Part shown: piece after piece, positions 62,455 through 64,000 of the stretch
Layout: every line of letters begins with the position of its first letter
How positions within the stretch are numbered: the stretch's first letter is position 1
Assembly (NCBI RefSeq): GCF_006335125.1
Contig: NZ_VDMO01000010.1
Location: 1-64,000 of the forward strand
Direction: 5' to 3'
Length of the DNA stretch: 64,000 nt
From: Deinococcus radiopugnans ATCC 19172
GTDB lineage: Bacteria; Deinococcota; Deinococci; Deinococcales; Deinococcaceae
Translations under genes and position numbers: made by a program
The notes under the pieces: model-generated
What the model saw: the letters and a program-made list of their open reading frames with translations, nothing else
The model's database searches: none
Told to the model about the DNA's origin: nothing

Positions 62455-62774
62455 TGGTTCCAGCCAGCGCACCCGCTTGCCCCGAGCGCGGGCATATTCA
62501 ATTTCGGCGCGGGTGCTCTCGCCCACGTCACGGCCGACATTGATCACCAGAATCTCGCCGGCCAGATCAATCTTATGGCGGTGGAATTCGGCGAGACTTT
62601 CCAGCGCAGTCTGTTGCTCGCTCACCGTCACACCGACAAACATCTCGGAGTCGGAGCGAAGGTGGCTGCCCACGCTCAGGCAATGCGGCCCGCCAGCGTT
62701 TCCGCCAGGGAGGCCGCGTCGAACCCGTCCAGCAAGCGCACGCTGCCGCCGCAGGCAGACGACTACCGGACCAT
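62431..62774 (-). pseudogene. Decayed nucleoside-deoxyribosyltransferase-like protein
   Basis: The C-terminal part is well kept in one frame: LSVGSHLRSDSEMFVGV, HRHKIDLAGEILVINVG and STRAEIEYARARGKRVRWLEP, as in small proteins of the deoxyribosyltransferase-like fold. Upstream the same protein continues only in another frame (CGGSVRLLDGFDAASLAETL, AGRIA), and the first residues VVVCL are again in the first frame. At least three short deletions are needed to explain this, including one after an ATG at 62774. As the sequence stands no normal protein results. Confidence 0.6.
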
Positions 62775-62780
62775 TCGTGG

Positions 62781-63293
62781 TCAGAATTGCAGCGCGTACT
62801 TCACGCCGTCGTTGCCGGTGCATTCGCCGATGCCGTGTTCAGATTCGTCAACGGTCAGGGTGCAGGTCAGGGTCAGGGTGGGCGTGCCGGCGGTGCGGGC
62901 GATCAGGTTGCCGCTGCGGACCGCAGGAGCGCCGGGCCGGGGCGTGTCCAGGCGGGTGCCGACCGCCACCGCGCCGTTCTCGCCGACGGCCGCACTGCCA
63001 CCCACCGAGAGGCTCAGGCCCAGGCCGGCGGGCAGCAGGCTGGCCGCGCTGCCGTTCAGGATGGCGGTGCGTCCGCTGTAGGTCTGACCGCCAATGCGGA
63101 TGGTGGCGTTGTCCGCCGCGAAGGGGTTGCCCAGACGCGGTTGCAGGGTGCCACGCACGAAACTGACGGTGCCCTCCTGCCCGGTCACGCTGTTGACGAT
63201 GCGGCCCAGCTGCGGGCCGGCCACGGTGGGGGCGCAGGACGCCAGCACGCCCGCAAGGACGGCGCCCAGCAGCACTGGGATTCGGTTCATCAT
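62781..63293 (-). CDS. Small lipoprotein of unknown function
   Basis: The 170-residue protein has a lipoprotein signal (LLGAVLAGVLASC, lipobox LASC). The mature part is Gly/Thr/Val-rich beta sequence (GQEGTVSFVRGTLQPRLGNP, IRIGGQTYSGRTAILNG) with one further Cys pair near the end (TLTCTL, GECTG). No family is recognised. A TACACT box six bases before the first of two ATGs supports the start at 63293. Confidence 0.7.
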   Translation of the reverse strand: MMNRIPVLLGAVLAGVLASCAPTVAGPQLGRIVNSVTGQEGTVSFVRGTLQPRLGNPFAADNATIRIGGQTYSGRTAILNGSAASLLPAGLGLSLSVGGSAAVGENGAVAVGTRLDTPRPGAPAVRSGNLIARTAGTPTLTLTCTLTVDESEHGIGECTGNDGVKYALQF

Positions 63294-63299
63294 GCCCTC

Positions 63300-63305
63300 A
63301 GTGTA
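63300..63305 (-). promoter_or_regulatory. -10 hexamer TACACT of the small lipoprotein gene
   Basis: On the minus strand TACACT lies six bases before the ATG at 63293, giving a leaderless start. Confidence 0.55.
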
Positions 63306-63349
63306 GGGCGCGCGCCTGACGGGGCCATGAGCCACGCGACGGGGACCGC

Positions 63350-63661
63350 TCAGCCGGCGCCGAACTCCAGCACCTCGTGCACTTCCAGACCGCCGGGTCC
63401 GTTGAAGGCCTCTTTGGGCAGCGCGCCGCTGCGGGCGTGGCCCTGGCGGAAGGCGTCGCTGGAGGTCCAGGCCTCGAAGGCCTCGCGGCTGTCCCAGAAC
63501 GTCAGGACCACGTAGGGTTCGCCCTCCTTGGTGGGGCGCAGCACGTGGTTGGCGAGGAAGCCGGGCATGCCGTCCACCAATCCGGCGCGCTGGCGAAAGC
63601 GCTGCTCGAACTGCTCACGGTATTCGGGGCTGACGTACATGCGGTTGGCAACGGTGATCAT
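63350..63661 (-). CDS. ABM-domain protein (IsdG/HmoB-like monooxygenase family)
   Basis: The 103-residue protein has the dimeric ferredoxin-like fold pattern of antibiotic-biosynthesis-type monooxygenases: MITVANRMYVSPEYREQFEQ split by a helix, then GFLANHVLRP (about 34-43), PYVVLTFWDSREAFEAW (about 49-65) and a C-terminal strand with HEVLEF. Asn 6 and FW at 55-56 resemble heme-degrading IsdG/HmoA proteins, but a heme His is not certain. It lies downstream of the phosphatase gene, 27 bases apart. Confidence 0.8.
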   Translation of the reverse strand: MITVANRMYVSPEYREQFEQRFRQRAGLVDGMPGFLANHVLRPTKEGEPYVVLTFWDSREAFEAWTSSDAFRQGHARSGALPKEAFNGPGGLEVHEVLEFGAG

Positions 63662-63688
63662 GGCAAAACCTCCGGTGGGAAGGGGCGC

Positions 63689-64000
63689 TCAGACGGGCCG
63701 GGCGTCGGCAAAATCGTGGACGAACTGCAACTGCTCGCGCGTTTCGATGGCCTGTGGACTGCGGGTCCGGCGGACCAGCGTGACGGCCTCGTCCGGGGCC
63801 ATGCCGCCCTGGACCAGCAGGCAGGCCGCAGCCAGCCCTGCGCGTCCCAGTCCGCCCCGGCAGTGCACCACCACGCCACGCCCGTCCAGCAGATCGGTCA
63901 TCAATTCGTCGATGAAGGCGGCAAAATCCGCACGTCTGCCGGGCGCGTGCCGGTCGGGAATGGCGAAGGCCTTGACCTCCAGATTGTTCAGCTCGGCGGC
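63689..64000 (-). CDS. Dual-specificity/tyrosine phosphatase-like protein, cut by the window edge
   Basis: The visible C-terminal 103 residues contain the signature HCRGGLGRAG (Cys-x5-Arg) and the usual helix after it, then VTLVRRTRSPQAIETREQLQ as in CDKN3/DUSP-like bacterial phosphatases. Upstream AFAIPDRHAPGR holds the expected general-acid Asp. The N-terminus lies beyond base 64000. It may act on phosphotyrosine or another phosphoester; the following ABM gene is probably co-transcribed. Confidence 0.85.
   Translation of the reverse strand, partial: AAELNNLEVKAFAIPDRHAPGRRADFAAFIDELMTDLLDGRGVVVHCRGGLGRAGLAAACLLVQGGMAPDEAVTLVRRTRSPQAIETREQLQFVHDFADARPV

Overview
The window is a piece of a high-GC chromosome that reads as Deinococcus (phylum Deinococcota). 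The grounds are: a PriA whose zinc cluster is kept but whose helicase motifs have decayed, as described for Deinococcus; many genes with a TANNNT -10 hexamer six or seven bases before the start codon (leaderless messages); an sdhCDAB operon; and dispersed small non-coding repeats of the kind known from D. radiodurans.

Region by region. 0.2-16.3 kb is mostly core metabolism: priA, a small basic protein, queG, a glutaminyl cyclase, tmk with a Nif3-like gene, a fadB/fadA beta-oxidation operon, a quinone oxidoreductase, and ubiX-ispD-ispE. The fad operon has taken in two foreign blocks: a hicA-hicB module with a third small gene, and an AT-rich gene of unknown function. 16.5-21.6 kb holds a GH114 lipoprotein, a sirtuin, a class B phosphatase, an HD-GYP protein and a diguanylate cyclase. 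21.8-31.8 kb is one long tightly packed operon: ROK regulator, argininosuccinate-lyase-like enzyme, secreted PIG-L deacetylase, sugar-type ABC transporter without its ATPase, cytosolic PIG-L deacetylase and PfkB kinase. I read it as an uptake and breakdown route for an unidentified N-acylated, probably glycosylated, substrate; it is the best candidate for an undescribed pathway.

31.9-55.7 kb may be an old, heavily rearranged integrative island. A complete tRNA-Val(UAC) lies at its right end beside a broken tyrosine recombinase and a cut DnaC-like gene. A degraded 3' half of a tRNA-Val lies at its left end in the same orientation. Between them are an MFS carrier, a ParB-like fragment, a Tricorn-type protease, a two-component system, FetAB, several envelope enzymes (polysaccharide deacetylase, PAP2, DedA, PepSY, PIG-L, an acyltransferase-like membrane protein) and small paralogous genes. 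Four promoters in this part carry an 11-bp-spaced direct repeat (TATACC-N5-TTTACC). It could be the box of the resident OmpR-type regulator, making a cell-envelope regulon. 55.8-64 kb returns to ordinary sequence: a large lipoprotein, sdhCDAB, a decayed gene, a small lipoprotein, an ABM-domain protein and a phosphatase cut by the window edge.

A family of 134-156 bp hairpin elements is scattered through the window: four full copies, one divergent relative and one terminal scrap. They have TACGG...CCGTA ends, TNA flanks (an exact TCA duplication in three cases) and two internal hairpins whose stems change together between copies. One copy splits a hydrolase gene, and removing it together with one TCA restores the reading frame. 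The other three full copies lie exactly at stop codons.
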